47,776 nt of DNA from Bacteroidales bacterium (GTDB taxonomy: Bacteria; Bacteroidota; Bacteroidia; Bacteroidales; UBA1715). The notes beneath the pieces are model-generated. The model saw nothing but the letters and a program-made list of their open reading frames with translations, was not told where the DNA came from and did not search any database. Location: NCBI GenBank assembly GCA_017642535.1, contig JAGCOW010000032.1, forward strand, positions 1 to 47,776. Reading direction: 5' to 3'. The first letter of the stretch is position 1. Every line of letters starts with the position of its first letter. This document shows, one piece after another, positions 16,142 to 26,200 of this stretch. A program made the translations under genes and the position numbers.

Positions 16142-17404
16142 ATGGCGACAAAGATATGTGTGATAGGTTTAGGTTATGTTGGATTACCATTAGCCCGTTT
16201 ATTTTCAACGAAATATGAAACAGTAGGTTTTGATAAGTGTGAGAAACGTGTGCGTTCATTGATGCAAGGGCATGATGCAACGTTGGAGGTTAGTGATGAG
16301 TTGCTTCAAGAGGCGATTAAGAATGGGTTCAAGTGTACTTCGGATATAGAGGATATTAGAGATTGCAATTTCTATGTTGTTGCCGTCCCCACGCCTGTTG
16401 ACAATAATAACAATCCCGATTTGGAACCTTTGTATAAGGCCAGTGAAGTTGTTGGTGCGGTAATTTCCAAAGGCGATATTGTCGTGTATGAATCAACGGT
16501 ATATCCAGGTGTGACGGAGGATGAATGTATTCCTGTAGTTGAAAAAACGTCGGGTTTGAAATTCAATGTCGATTTCTTTGCCGGCTATTCTCCAGAGCGA
16601 ATTAATCCTGGAGATAAGTTACACACGGTTGAAAAAATCAAGAAAGTAACGTCAGGTTCGACACCTGAAATTGGCAAAAAAGTAAACGAGATATATAGCT
16701 CCGTTATTGAGGCGGGTACGCATTTGGCACCGTCAATCAAAGTAGCCGAAGCAGCCAAGGTGATTGAGAATTCGCAACGCGACATCAATATTGCGTTTGT
16801 GAATGAGTTATCGAAAATCTTCACCGTTCTTGGCATTGACACGCACGACGTGCTGGATGCAGCTTCTACCAAATGGAATTTCTTGCCATTCAATCCCGGA
16901 CTTGTTGGCGGACATTGCATAGGTGTTGATCCGTATTACTTGGCTCAATGTGCACAACGACATGGATACAATCCCGAGATTATTTTGGCTGGTCGCCGAA
17001 TGAATGACGGAATGGGAGAATATGTTGCAAATCAGGTGATTAAGCTTATGCTCAAAAAGGCAATTCAGGTGCTGAACAGTTCCATCCTGATTTTGGGTTT
17101 CACGTTCAAGGAAAATTGTCCTGATGTAAGAAATACCCGTGTAATCGACATTTACAAGGCATTGAAAGAATACAATTTGAACATAACCGTGTATGACCCT
17201 TGGGCAAACCCCGAGGTGGTAAAGGCGGAATATGGCATAGAGTTGACGAATACATTACCCAAAGGTGGTTTTGACGCTGTGATAGCTGCCGTTGCACACA
17301 CACAATTTTCAAAACTCGATATACTTTCGTTCCTCAAAGAAAAACACGTAATTTTTGATGTGAAGGGAAGTTTGGAGAGAAAAATTGTTGATGGAAGGTT
17401 ATAA
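16142..17404 (+). CDS. UDP-N-acetylhexosamine dehydrogenase-type nucleotide-sugar dehydrogenase
   Basis: A 420-residue UDP-glucose/GDP-mannose dehydrogenase-family enzyme, close to TviB/WbpA types. It oxidises C6 of a UDP-sugar in two NAD+-dependent steps to a uronic acid for capsule or O-antigen precursors. Visible features are the N-terminal Rossmann 'IGLGYVGLPLA' (residues 8-18), 'STVYPG' (118-123), the catalytic Cys259 in 'GLVGGHCIGVDPYYL' and the C-terminal 'LGFTFKENCPDVRN' NAD/UDP-binding domain. The 'FKENCPDVRN' pattern is typical of the N-acetylhexosamine branch; the exact sugar is inferred. The next gene overlaps its 3' end by 14 bases. The gene is not next to the wza/wzc genes in this window. 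Confidence 0.9.
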   Translation: MATKICVIGLGYVGLPLARLFSTKYETVGFDKCEKRVRSLMQGHDATLEVSDELLQEAIKNGFKCTSDIEDIRDCNFYVVAVPTPVDNNNNPDLEPLYKASEVVGAVISKGDIVVYESTVYPGVTEDECIPVVEKTSGLKFNVDFFAGYSPERINPGDKLHTVEKIKKVTSGSTPEIGKKVNEIYSSVIEAGTHLAPSIKVAEAAKVIENSQRDINIAFVNELSKIFTVLGIDTHDVLDAASTKWNFLPFNPGLVGGHCIGVDPYYLAQCAQRHGYNPEIILAGRRMNDGMGEYVANQVIKLMLKKAIQVLNSSILILGFTFKENCPDVRNTRVIDIYKALKEYNLNITVYDPWANPEVVKAEYGIELTNTLPKGGFDAVIAAVAHTQFSKLDILSFLKEKHVIFDVKGSLERKIVDGRL

Positions 17405-18353
17405 AAAAGTTCTCCGATTTGTAAAAGATTGGTCGTTGCCTGTGGCAATGATAATTGGCGTTTTGTCGTATCTTATATTCCATTGGTGTCGCTTCCCGTG
17501 GCAAGTCCGTGTGTTTGCCAACAATTGCGTGGCTTGGCTGCAACCGGCATTATTGTTTGTTATGCTGTTCCTTTCGTTTTGCAAGATTGACATACGTCAG
17601 ATACGGTTTAAGACGTGGCATCTTTGGCTGGCATTGCTACAAGCAGGAAGTTTTGTGTTATTGGCATTGCTGGTGCTGTTTTTCGGACGCGTTGACCAGC
17701 AAATTGTGATAGAATGTGCCATGTGTTGCATGATATGTCCCACAGCAACGGCCGCAGTCGTCATTGTTGACAAGTTGGAAGGAGACAAACTTTCGTTGCT
17801 TGCATATACGATTGTATCGAATGTGTTGGCCGCAGTCGTTGTGCCGTTAGTTATTCCCTTGGTGAATCCCAATATAGGAACGACTTTTGTGCAATCTTTT
17901 TGTATTATCATAGAAAAAGTATTTCCGTTGTTGGTTTTTCCCTTTTTATTGGCTTTGATCGTGCGAAAATTTTTCCCCAAGGTGTTGTCGTGGCTGTTGC
18001 AAGTGCGAGATTTGGCGTTTTATTTCTGGCTGATAGCATTGCCGTTGGCTTTGGCTGTTTCCACTCGGGAATTGGTCAATAGCGACGTGTCGTTTCTTTG
18101 TTTTGTGGGTATGACGATTGTAACTGCCATTTGTTGCCTTTTCCAATTTTATATAGGAAAAACAATTGCTGGGAAAGACAATGATAGAATTAGTGGTGGT
18201 CAGGCAGTGGGGCAGAAGAATACCGTTTTTATGATTTGGATGGGGGCGACGTTTTTGAATCCAGTAACAGCCGTTTCGGGTGGATTGTACAGTATTTGTC
18301 ACAATACGGTGAACTCCTATCAGTTGTATAAAAAACGGAAAGGAGCGAATTGA
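17391..18353 (+). CDS. bile acid:sodium symporter (BASS)-type membrane transporter
   Basis: A 320-residue membrane protein with about 9-10 hydrophobic segments and short loops. The pattern 'MICPTATAAVVIVDKLEGD' in the middle of the protein matches the conserved discontinuous-helix region of the BASS/SBF superfamily, and 'FLNPVTAVSGGLYSICHN' matches the C-terminal core. Members carry organic anions with sodium; the substrate here is unknown. I chose ATG 17391, which overlaps the upstream dehydrogenase by 14 bases; two TTG codons just before it are less likely. The overlap suggests translational coupling, although the functional link to a nucleotide-sugar enzyme is not obvious. Confidence 0.75.
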   Translation: MEGYKKVLRFVKDWSLPVAMIIGVLSYLIFHWCRFPWQVRVFANNCVAWLQPALLFVMLFLSFCKIDIRQIRFKTWHLWLALLQAGSFVLLALLVLFFGRVDQQIVIECAMCCMICPTATAAVVIVDKLEGDKLSLLAYTIVSNVLAAVVVPLVIPLVNPNIGTTFVQSFCIIIEKVFPLLVFPFLLALIVRKFFPKVLSWLLQVRDLAFYFWLIALPLALAVSTRELVNSDVSFLCFVGMTIVTAICCLFQFYIGKTIAGKDNDRISGGQAVGQKNTVFMIWMGATFLNPVTAVSGGLYSICHNTVNSYQLYKKRKGAN

Positions 18354-18422
18354 TTGTAAAAATCTTTTAGTCGCTTTGTCGTTGAATTTCCCGCAAAAAA
18401 ATCTCATTCAACATTTTTTTAT

Positions 18423-18430
18423 TATTTTTG
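18423..18430 (+). promoter_or_regulatory. -7 promoter box for glyS
   Basis: TATTTTTG followed by CAC, a frequent Bacteroidetes -7 sequence, 30 bases before the glyS ATG. No convincing -33 element. Confidence 0.5.
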
Positions 18431-18460
18431 CACGCTCAAATAGATAATGTATATACAATT

Positions 18461-19999
18461 ATGGCAGACGATTTATTGAAAAAAGTTATCGCTCACGCTA
18501 AGGAATATGGTTTCATTTTCCCATCGAGCGAGATTTACGACGGTCTTGGAGCCGTTTACGATTACGGACAAAACGGTGTTGAACTGAAAAACAACATCAA
18601 ACAATATTGGTGGAACGCAATGGTTCGTTTGCACGAAAACATTGTGGGTATTGATTCTTCAATCTTTATGCACCCAACCATTTGGAAAGCTTCTGGTCAC
18701 GTTGACGCATTCAACGACCCGTTGATTGACAACAAAGACTCGAAAAAACGCTATCGTGCCGATGTGTTGATTGAGGAAGAACGCGAAAAACACAACCAAA
18801 AGATACTCAAGGAAATAGAAAAGGGTAAAAAGAAATTTGGCGATGCGTTCGACGAGGCAAAAGCCCGCGAAACCAATCCGAACATTCTTCGTGAACAAGC
18901 AAAGATTGACGAAATTACAAAACGTTATGATGAGGCATTGAACGCCAACGACTTGGAGGCAATGCGCCAGTTGATTCTTGATTTGGGCATTGTGTGTCCT
19001 ATTTCGGGAACAGCTAACTGGTCGGAAGTTCGTCAGTTCAACCTTATGTTTGAAACAAAACTTGGCTCGACCGCCGATGGCGCAAGTTCCATTTATCTTC
19101 GTCCGGAAACGGCTCAAGGTATTTTTGTGAACTATTTGAATGTGCAGAAAACTGGTCGTATGAAGATTCCGTTCGGTATCGCACAAATTGGTAAGGCGTT
19201 TCGTAACGAGATTGTTGCCCGTCAGTTTGTGTTCCGTATGCGTGAATTCGAGCAAATGGAAATGCAGTTCTTCGTTCGTCCTGGCTCAGAAATGGAATGG
19301 TTCAAGAAATGGAAGGAAACTCGTCTTGCTTGGCACAAGGCGATGGGAATGGGCGAGCAAAACTATCGTTTCCACGACCACGAAAAACTTGCCCACTATG
19401 CAAATGCGGCAACCGACATTGAATTCAATTTCCCAATGGGATTCAAGGAATTGGAAGGTATTCACTCACGTACGAACTTCGACTTGAGCCAGCACCAAAA
19501 ATTCTCAGGCAAGAAAATCCAATATTTCGACCCAGAATTGAACGAAAGTTATGTGCCATACGTAATCGAAACTTCAATTGGTTTGGACAGAACCGTGTTG
19601 GCTGTGTTGTGCAACTCGTACTGCGAAGAGCAAGTTGACGGCGAAATGCGTGACGTGCTCCGTATTCCTGCTGCCTTGGCTCCAGTGAAAATTGCTGTTA
19701 TGCCGTTGGTTAAGAAAGACGGTTTGCCAGAAATTGCACAAAAAATTATGCGTCAGTTGGAAATTGAATGCAACTGTCAATACGAAGAAAAAGATTCTAT
19801 CGGAAAACGTTACCGCCGTCAGGATTCAATCGGTACGCCATATTGCGTAACAGTTGACCACCAAACGTTGGAAGACAACACGGTTACCGTTCGTGAACGC
19901 GACACGATGAGTCAAGTTCGTATGTCGATAGACGAAGTAGTGGCAACACTTCCAGGAAAATGTTCATTGAACAATCTATTGCGTAAATTGCAAGACTAA
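18461..19999 (+). CDS. glyS: glycyl-tRNA synthetase (single-chain type)
   Basis: A 512-residue class II aminoacyl-tRNA synthetase that charges tRNA-Gly. It is the homodimeric alpha2 form used by Bacteroidetes, archaea and eukaryotes, not the alpha2beta2 form of E. coli. Evidence is the N-terminal 'YGFIFPSSEIYDGLGAVYDY' segment, motif 2 in 'FRNEIVARQFVFRMREFEQM', motif 3 in 'TSIGLDRTVLAVL', and the C-terminal anticodon-binding domain. The internal insertion of about 90 residues ('KRYRADVLIEEEREKHNQ' onward) is common in this group. I chose ATG 18461 because the longer TTG-started frame begins inside the promoter box. A strong terminator follows at 20026-20059. Confidence 0.97.
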   Translation: MADDLLKKVIAHAKEYGFIFPSSEIYDGLGAVYDYGQNGVELKNNIKQYWWNAMVRLHENIVGIDSSIFMHPTIWKASGHVDAFNDPLIDNKDSKKRYRADVLIEEEREKHNQKILKEIEKGKKKFGDAFDEAKARETNPNILREQAKIDEITKRYDEALNANDLEAMRQLILDLGIVCPISGTANWSEVRQFNLMFETKLGSTADGASSIYLRPETAQGIFVNYLNVQKTGRMKIPFGIAQIGKAFRNEIVARQFVFRMREFEQMEMQFFVRPGSEMEWFKKWKETRLAWHKAMGMGEQNYRFHDHEKLAHYANAATDIEFNFPMGFKELEGIHSRTNFDLSQHQKFSGKKIQYFDPELNESYVPYVIETSIGLDRTVLAVLCNSYCEEQVDGEMRDVLRIPAALAPVKIAVMPLVKKDGLPEIAQKIMRQLEIECNCQYEEKDSIGKRYRRQDSIGTPYCVTVDHQTLEDNTVTVRERDTMSQVRMSIDEVVATLPGKCSLNNLLRKLQD

Positions 20000-20025
20000 A
20001 AATTAGATTAATACTATGTTTGTTG

Positions 20026-20059
20026 AAAAGCTGTACGGATGTTCCGTGCAGCTTTTTTT
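20026..20059 (+). terminator. rho-independent terminator after glyS
   Basis: The left arm at 20026-20038 (AAAAGCTGTACGG) pairs over 13 bp with CCGTGCAGCTTTT at 20044-20056, with one G-U pair and a 5-base loop, and ends in seven T residues (20053-20059). Confidence 0.85.
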
Positions 20060-20126
20060 ATGGATTTTTATTTATAAGCATACCAAAGTTTTGTGATATT
20101 TGTTATTTTTACATAAATTTTTGGAT

Positions 20127-23100
20127 GTGAACGGTTTTATAAAACATATCGTTTGTGTGGTTGCATTGTGTTTGGGGATGTTACACTCGTTTGCAGCTGA
20201 ACCTTATAAATGGGGTAGTCTCCCGCTTGGCGGCGGTGGTTTCGTGACTGCCGTGATTGCACATCCCACTGAACAAAATCTTTTTTATGCCCGAACCGAC
20301 GTTGGGGGAATTTACCGCTGGATAGAATCTACAAAATCGTGGAAACCGTTGACGGACTTTATTTCTGTAGCCGACCAAGGTTTGTACGGCGTTGAGGCGA
20401 TTGCCGTTGACCCGCAGAAACCTGAAATGCTGTATGCTTTGGTGGGAACGTCGTATTATAGCAACGGAAAAACTGCCATTTTGATTTCTGATGATTATGG
20501 TGAGACCTTTACGGTTATTGATATCACGTCGAAATTCAAGGCACACGGAAACGGCGACGGTCGTCAGATGGGCGAGCGTTTGGCTGTTGACCCTAAAAAT
20601 AGCAACGTGATTTATTGCGGAACACGCTCAAATGGCCTTTTCAAATCGACCGATGGCGGACGTACGTGGAATAGTGTGAGTTTCCCTGTGACAACTACAA
20701 GCAACGGCGTAGGAATCAATTTTGTGCAATTTGACGAATCTTCGAGCGTGTCGAATGGCGTGACGCAAAAAATATACGTTGGAACAGCGCAAACGGGCAA
20801 TTCCATTTATGTCTCGACCAACGGGGGAAATTCGTGGTCGGCAGTGTCGGGACAGCCGACGCAGTACATTCCACATCGTTGTGCAATGAAAAATGGTACG
20901 CTTTTCGTGACGTATGCCAATGGTGCAGGTCCGGGAATCGGCTCGGCGGGAGGTTATGTGTATAAGTACAATGGTTCGTGGACGAATATTTCTCCGTCGA
21001 ACAATACGTCGGATTACAATTATGGTGGAATTTCAATTGTAGGAAATAGAATCGTCGTAACGAGCGTCGGTTGTTACAAAATGCAGTCGTGGGACGGCAG
21101 ATGTGATTGGCAGACGGCGACGTGGGGCGACGAGATTTTTGTGAGCGACAATCTCGGTTCTTCGTGGAATGCAATGTTTTCGAATTGTAAAGTCACTTTT
21201 GATGCCAATTCCGTTCCTTGGGTGAAAGACCACGCAATGCACTGGACTGGCTGTGCTACTTTGGATCCTTTCGATTCGAAAAGATGTTTCTTTATTTCGG
21301 GAAATGGTTTGTTTATGTCCGATAATCTCAGCACAAACACGTTTGATTTGAAATTTATGGTGAAGGGTTTGGAAGAAACCGTTCCTCTTGATATGGTGAG
21401 TCTTTCTACAGGACAAGTCATTACTGTTGTGGGCGATTACGACGGTGGTTTGTATATGGCGCAGGATGGCTCGTATGACGTGTATCCGTCAACGGTTCAT
21501 ACCCCCGAAATGGGAACAACTCACGGTGTGGCAGCTGCGGTTGACGGTTCGTTGGTGGTGCGTGCGGGGAGCAAGTCGTCGTTTGTTCAGTATTCAACCG
21601 ACAAGGGAAGAACGTGGAATTACTGTTCGGGAGGAAAAGAAGGAAGCGGACATGTGGCGGTTTCGGCAAACGGCTCCATAATTCTTCATTGTCCGAATAG
21701 TTATAATGGATATTCGTATGACGGAACGGGTAGCACCGTGTATTATTCTACGAACAGGGGAACTTCGTGGACACAGTGCAACGGTATTTCCATAAATGGT
21801 GCATATCCCGTCGCTGACGGAGCAAATTCCAATAAATTTTATATTACGAACGGCAATACCGTGTATGTTTCCACCGACGGAGGAAGGAATTTCTCGGCAA
21901 AAGGTTCTACGGGCTATACGAGTTATTACAAAATGAGGGCGGTTCCGGGTGTTGAAGGCGATATATGGGCTCCGTGCGGCTCGAATGGTTTGTATCGTTC
22001 CACCAACTCGGCAACGAGTTTCTCTAAATTGTCAAGTGTGGCGTCGTGCGATGCGGTTGGTTTTGGTAAGGCAGCCGAAGGAAAAACGTTTCCTGCCGTG
22101 TATATATGGGGAACGGTTTCGGGGGTTACAGGATTGTTTAGAAGCGACGACGCAGGTAGTTCGTGGGTTCGCATAAATGATGACTTGCATCAGTTTGGCG
22201 GACCGGGTAACGGACAATTTGTGATGGGCGATATGGCGGTGTACGGTACAGTGTTTATGAGTACTGTCGGCCGTGGCGTGATTTGCGGTGTGGTTGACAA
22301 GGTTACCGACTCGGAAAGTCCTGTGATGACGGGAGAGTTAATAGCCAGAAATATCGTACAAAATGCTTTTACGGTTGAATGGACTCAGGCAACTGACAAT
22401 GTTGGCGTTGTAGGTTACGAAGTGTATGTTGGTGATGAAACATATACAACTACGGAAACATCGTTTGCGGTGGAGGATTTGGCGTGCCGTTCGGAATATG
22501 TTGTCCGTGTGCGGGCATACGACGAGGCGGGAAATTTCTCGGATTTTCTCTCTGGAACATTTGAGACGATAGGCACCGACGCTCCGCAAACTACCACACA
22601 GATAACATATAACGTGGGAGACGAATCAACTGCACTGACGGCGGAAGGAGAAAATTTACGATGGTACGATGCCGAAAAACAACTTTTGACATCGGCTCCA
22701 GTGCCTCAGACCGACCACGTTGATGAGTATGTGTTTTACGTTTCGCAAACTATTCTTGGCTGTGAAAGTGAGCTGGTGGAAATATCCGTATCTGTTGTTC
22801 AAAAAATTGAAACACAGACAATTTTGCTACAGAAAGGTTGGAATCTAATTTCGTTGTATGTGGAACCAGACGATAATAAAATTATGTCTGTGCTAACCGT
22901 TGATTTTTCAATTATAAAAAATCTTGACGGCTTTTATTATACGTGGAACGACTTACATTTGCAGAGCTTAACGACGATACAGGCAGGAGAAGGATACCTT
23001 GTCTATATTAACGAAGCAAGTCAATTGACGGTGGAGGGTACGCCGCTTGAGCATTACATTACTCAATTACACTCAGGTTGGAATTTGGTCGGCGTGCCGC

Positions 23101-23240
23101 AAAAAACGTCGAAAGCAGTCTCTGATTTGCCGTCTTCTGTAACACAAGTCAAGGATTTGACTGATTCGCCAATTACAGAATTAGAGCCGGGGAAGGCATA
23201 TTTTATCAATGTCTCTGCTGATACCACGATAGAGTGGTAA
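20127..23240 (+). CDS. secreted GH74-type xyloglucanase-like protein with Fn3, Ig-like and repeated C-terminal modules
   Basis: A 1037-residue exported protein. No ATG fits; GTG 20127 gives a clean signal peptide (Lys, hydrophobic core, 'SFAA' cleavage site), although the frame is open to TTG 20100. Residues about 25-720 resemble GH74 xyloglucan endoglucanases: the opening 'GGGGFVTAVIAHPTEQNLF' leads into 'YARTDVGGIYRW' with the likely catalytic Asp58, and the second candidate is Asp380 in 'CATLDPFD'. Several Asp-box-like blades ('STDGGRTW', 'STNGGNSW') fit a double seven-bladed propeller. An Fn3 domain follows (about 731-815), then an Ig-like domain of gliding-bacteria type (about 818-890), then two copies of a GWN-containing module (about 897-1037). 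I see no standard type IX secretion signal. Xyloglucan cleavage is inferred from the family. Confidence 0.85.
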   Translation: MNGFIKHIVCVVALCLGMLHSFAAEPYKWGSLPLGGGGFVTAVIAHPTEQNLFYARTDVGGIYRWIESTKSWKPLTDFISVADQGLYGVEAIAVDPQKPEMLYALVGTSYYSNGKTAILISDDYGETFTVIDITSKFKAHGNGDGRQMGERLAVDPKNSNVIYCGTRSNGLFKSTDGGRTWNSVSFPVTTTSNGVGINFVQFDESSSVSNGVTQKIYVGTAQTGNSIYVSTNGGNSWSAVSGQPTQYIPHRCAMKNGTLFVTYANGAGPGIGSAGGYVYKYNGSWTNISPSNNTSDYNYGGISIVGNRIVVTSVGCYKMQSWDGRCDWQTATWGDEIFVSDNLGSSWNAMFSNCKVTFDANSVPWVKDHAMHWTGCATLDPFDSKRCFFISGNGLFMSDNLSTNTFDLKFMVKGLEETVPLDMVSLSTGQVITVVGDYDGGLYMAQDGSYDVYPSTVHTPEMGTTHGVAAAVDGSLVVRAGSKSSFVQYSTDKGRTWNYCSGGKEGSGHVAVSANGSIILHCPNSYNGYSYDGTGSTVYYSTNRGTSWTQCNGISINGAYPVADGANSNKFYITNGNTVYVSTDGGRNFSAKGSTGYTSYYKMRAVPGVEGDIWAPCGSNGLYRSTNSATSFSKLSSVASCDAVGFGKAAEGKTFPAVYIWGTVSGVTGLFRSDDAGSSWVRINDDLHQFGGPGNGQFVMGDMAVYGTVFMSTVGRGVICGVVDKVTDSESPVMTGELIARNIVQNAFTVEWTQATDNVGVVGYEVYVGDETYTTTETSFAVEDLACRSEYVVRVRAYDEAGNFSDFLSGTFETIGTDAPQTTTQITYNVGDESTALTAEGENLRWYDAEKQLLTSAPVPQTDHVDEYVFYVSQTILGCESELVEISVSVVQKIETQTILLQKGWNLISLYVEPDDNKIMSVLTVDFSIIKNLDGFYYTWNDLHLQSLTTIQAGEGYLVYINEASQLTVEGTPLEHYITQLHSGWNLVGVPQKTSKAVSDLPSSVTQVKDLTDSPITELEPGKAYFINVSADTTIEW

Positions 23241-23241
23241 T

Positions 23242-26200
23242 TTATTGTATTTCGTACGTCAGATTCTTGGGCACTGATGTGCAATTTCTTGCAATGGCAA
23301 TATTATTTTCGTCGCTATCGGTGGCAATTATGTTAAGATTTTTCTTTACTAAAGCGGCAAGCAATGCAAATTCTCCTTGACCGCAATTTTCAATGGTGTA
23401 GGTGCCTTCGTCGGGCAATTCTGCTATTTTGGCGACAAGGTTTTTATCTTTTAAAACTTTGCGTGCGTGTTGCTCAATCTGTCGGCTTTTGTAAATGTAG
23501 TTGTGCAAGACTAAATCTTTGTAATAATCAGCATTTTCAACCTCTTGTGCAAGTTTCGCATATTCTTGTTCGTAGAAATGACGAACAAGTTTCGCTGTTT
23601 CTCTGCATTCTTTTCCCGCACAAAATGTTTCGTCGTCGGGTGTTATTCTATTGAAAATCTTTACGGTTGCTTTCCCTTTGCGAAGCAGAAATTCCGTTTT
23701 GGGGAAGAAATGCCCTATGCCGTGAATCATTGTCGGGATAATGTCAACATTGAGTTGTTGGGCAAGATAGAATGCACCTTTGTGGAAGCGAAGAATGTCG
23801 CAGTTTTCGGAACGAGTTCCTTCGGGAAAAACTAAGATGGAATATCCTTTTGCGACGACTTCACGAAGTTGTTCTATATTGTCTTCTATACCGTCTTCCA
23901 CAGGATAAAAATCGGCATAACGAATAATCCAGCCATAAAACGGACAACGCCAAACCCAATGGTTTGTGAGACAGATTATTTTGGGATTCAAGAGCAATAA
24001 ATACATTAAATCCAAATGCGACTGATGGTTGGCAATGATGATTCCAGGTTTCTCAAACGTTTCGTTTGCTGTGTTTTGCAGTTCAAAATCAATGTTCGGA
24101 ATGATTTTTACGAGAAATCTAAAAATGCCGCATAATCGTTTGTGGTACCAAAGTTTGTGCTTTTCGGTTTTTCCCAACAGTGTCAGACTTACAAATCCCG
24201 CCAACGTGAGGTAAATACTACCGATTAAAAATCCTATGAACGAGATAATGGTGATTCCAAGGTTTTTAAGAGTGATTGGCATCAAGCGTTTTTTGCCGTT
24301 TTTCTGCGTAAGCCAACGATAGAGCAACGGTGGGAACATGTACGCCATCAGCACAACGGAAAACATTCCCACAATGGTGACTTCGCCCAACGAACGCATT
24401 GCGGGGTGCTGGGATATTATTAGCGAGCCAATGCCGATAAACATTATGGTTGCCGACAGCCAAACGGAATTTTTGTACGAAGCGAGCATTTTTTTCTTGT
24501 AGGTGTATTCGTACATCATTCCTTCGGTTACGAAAATGGTGTAATCGTCGCCTTGTCCAAAAATAAACGTTGCAAGAATAATATTCACAATGTTGAATCT
24601 CATATCGAAGATTCCCATCAACCCCAAAATCCAAATCCAGCCAACAGTTAATGGAATAAAGGCAATGATGCTCAATTCCAGCCGTCCGAATGAAAATGTG
24701 AGAAATAAGAATACAATCAAACCGCAAATGTACAGCACATAATCGAAGTCGTCGGAAAGCGCGTCAACCATTTGCGTTACGAGCGACGTGTTATCGAATG
24801 TGAATACATTTTGCTGAATTTCGTTCAATTTTGATTCTGCACAATCTTTGGCACTATTCGTTTCTATGATATTGTAAATCAGAATTCTACCATTTTCATT
24901 TGAAATATAATTATTTCCGATGGCTTGTAGGATAGGTGCGAAATAGTCAATATTTTGAACTGTGAAATCGTGGGAAAGAATTGCCACAAAATTATCAAAT
25001 GCGTTTTTATTAAAACCATTGGCGATTCTTGCTTTTTCAAGATTTTCGATAATTGTTTCTTTATGTTTACTCATAAATGAGTTCCATTTTGCAAGTCGCT
25101 CTTTTTGAACCTTTTGCGAAGGCAGTAATTGACCAATTCCCGACACGTTTGCTATCGCATTTTCTTGTTTGAGCGAATCAATAACGGGTAGTGATTGTTC
25201 GTAGTTTTGCAGCGCCTCTTCCATTGTGGTTCCTTCGGCAACGCAGTAAAACGAAGGTTTTCCACTTTGCGTTTGTTCGTTGATTTTGGCAAATTTCTCT
25301 TTTTGCGATTCCGTCATATAATTTATGGCATGCAAATCGGTCTCAAACGATGTTCGTTTGCTCATAAAGAACAACGGAATTGTGAGAAGAATGATGGTAA
25401 CGACAACGAACGTGTTTTTGTCAAGATTGTAAGACGCTATTTTGTTGAAAGTCAGGTTCGTACTCAATCGTTCCTGATTTGCAAAGAGTTTTTTCTTGAA
25501 CAAGTGTGGCAGAAAAATAAGCACGAATAAAATTGTTCCGATAAGCAGGAAAGACGCAAACAATCCAAGGTCTTTCATTGCGTTGGAATGAATGAAAATA
25601 AGACTGAGAAATGCGCCCACAGTCGTGACGTTTCCCGTAACAAGCGGGTCGATTATGTCACGAATCGTTTGTTCTTTGCTATATCCTTGTTGATAATGTG
25701 CCAGAAAGTGCAATGGATAGTTGGTCGCAATTCCCACAATGATGGAACCGATTCCGATTGCGATGATGGAAACCGAATCTTTGAAAATGGAAACGAACGC
25801 CATTCCGAACAAACCGCCGAACGTAAGTGCAAACACTATGATTATCAATGCTCTAATGTCGCGGAAGAAATAGAGTAATACAATGAGTATCAACACTAAT
25901 GCGATTGCAGTTGAAATAATGCTGTCTTTTTTGATTTGTTGTGCGTTGCCAATTGAAATAATCGATGCTCCAATGCAATCTACTTGAATATCAGGCATTT
26001 CTCGCATTGTTTCCGCCATAGCAGAATCAATGTCGGCAATGAGTTTCGCATTTTCTTTTGTCTCGCTGACTGGCAATTTTGAATTGACGGCGACAATAGC
26101 TTCTTTCCCTGATTTGTCAAATATATAACCGTCAATTATCTCGTAGTTCGCGTTGGAATTTGATTGTTGGAGCGTTGCTAACGGGCGGGAAGCAAAATGA

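Noticed and set aside
18659..19255. Minus-strand frame (198 codons) inside glyS
   Set aside because: Shadow of a conserved synthetase frame; no start signal or homologous pattern.
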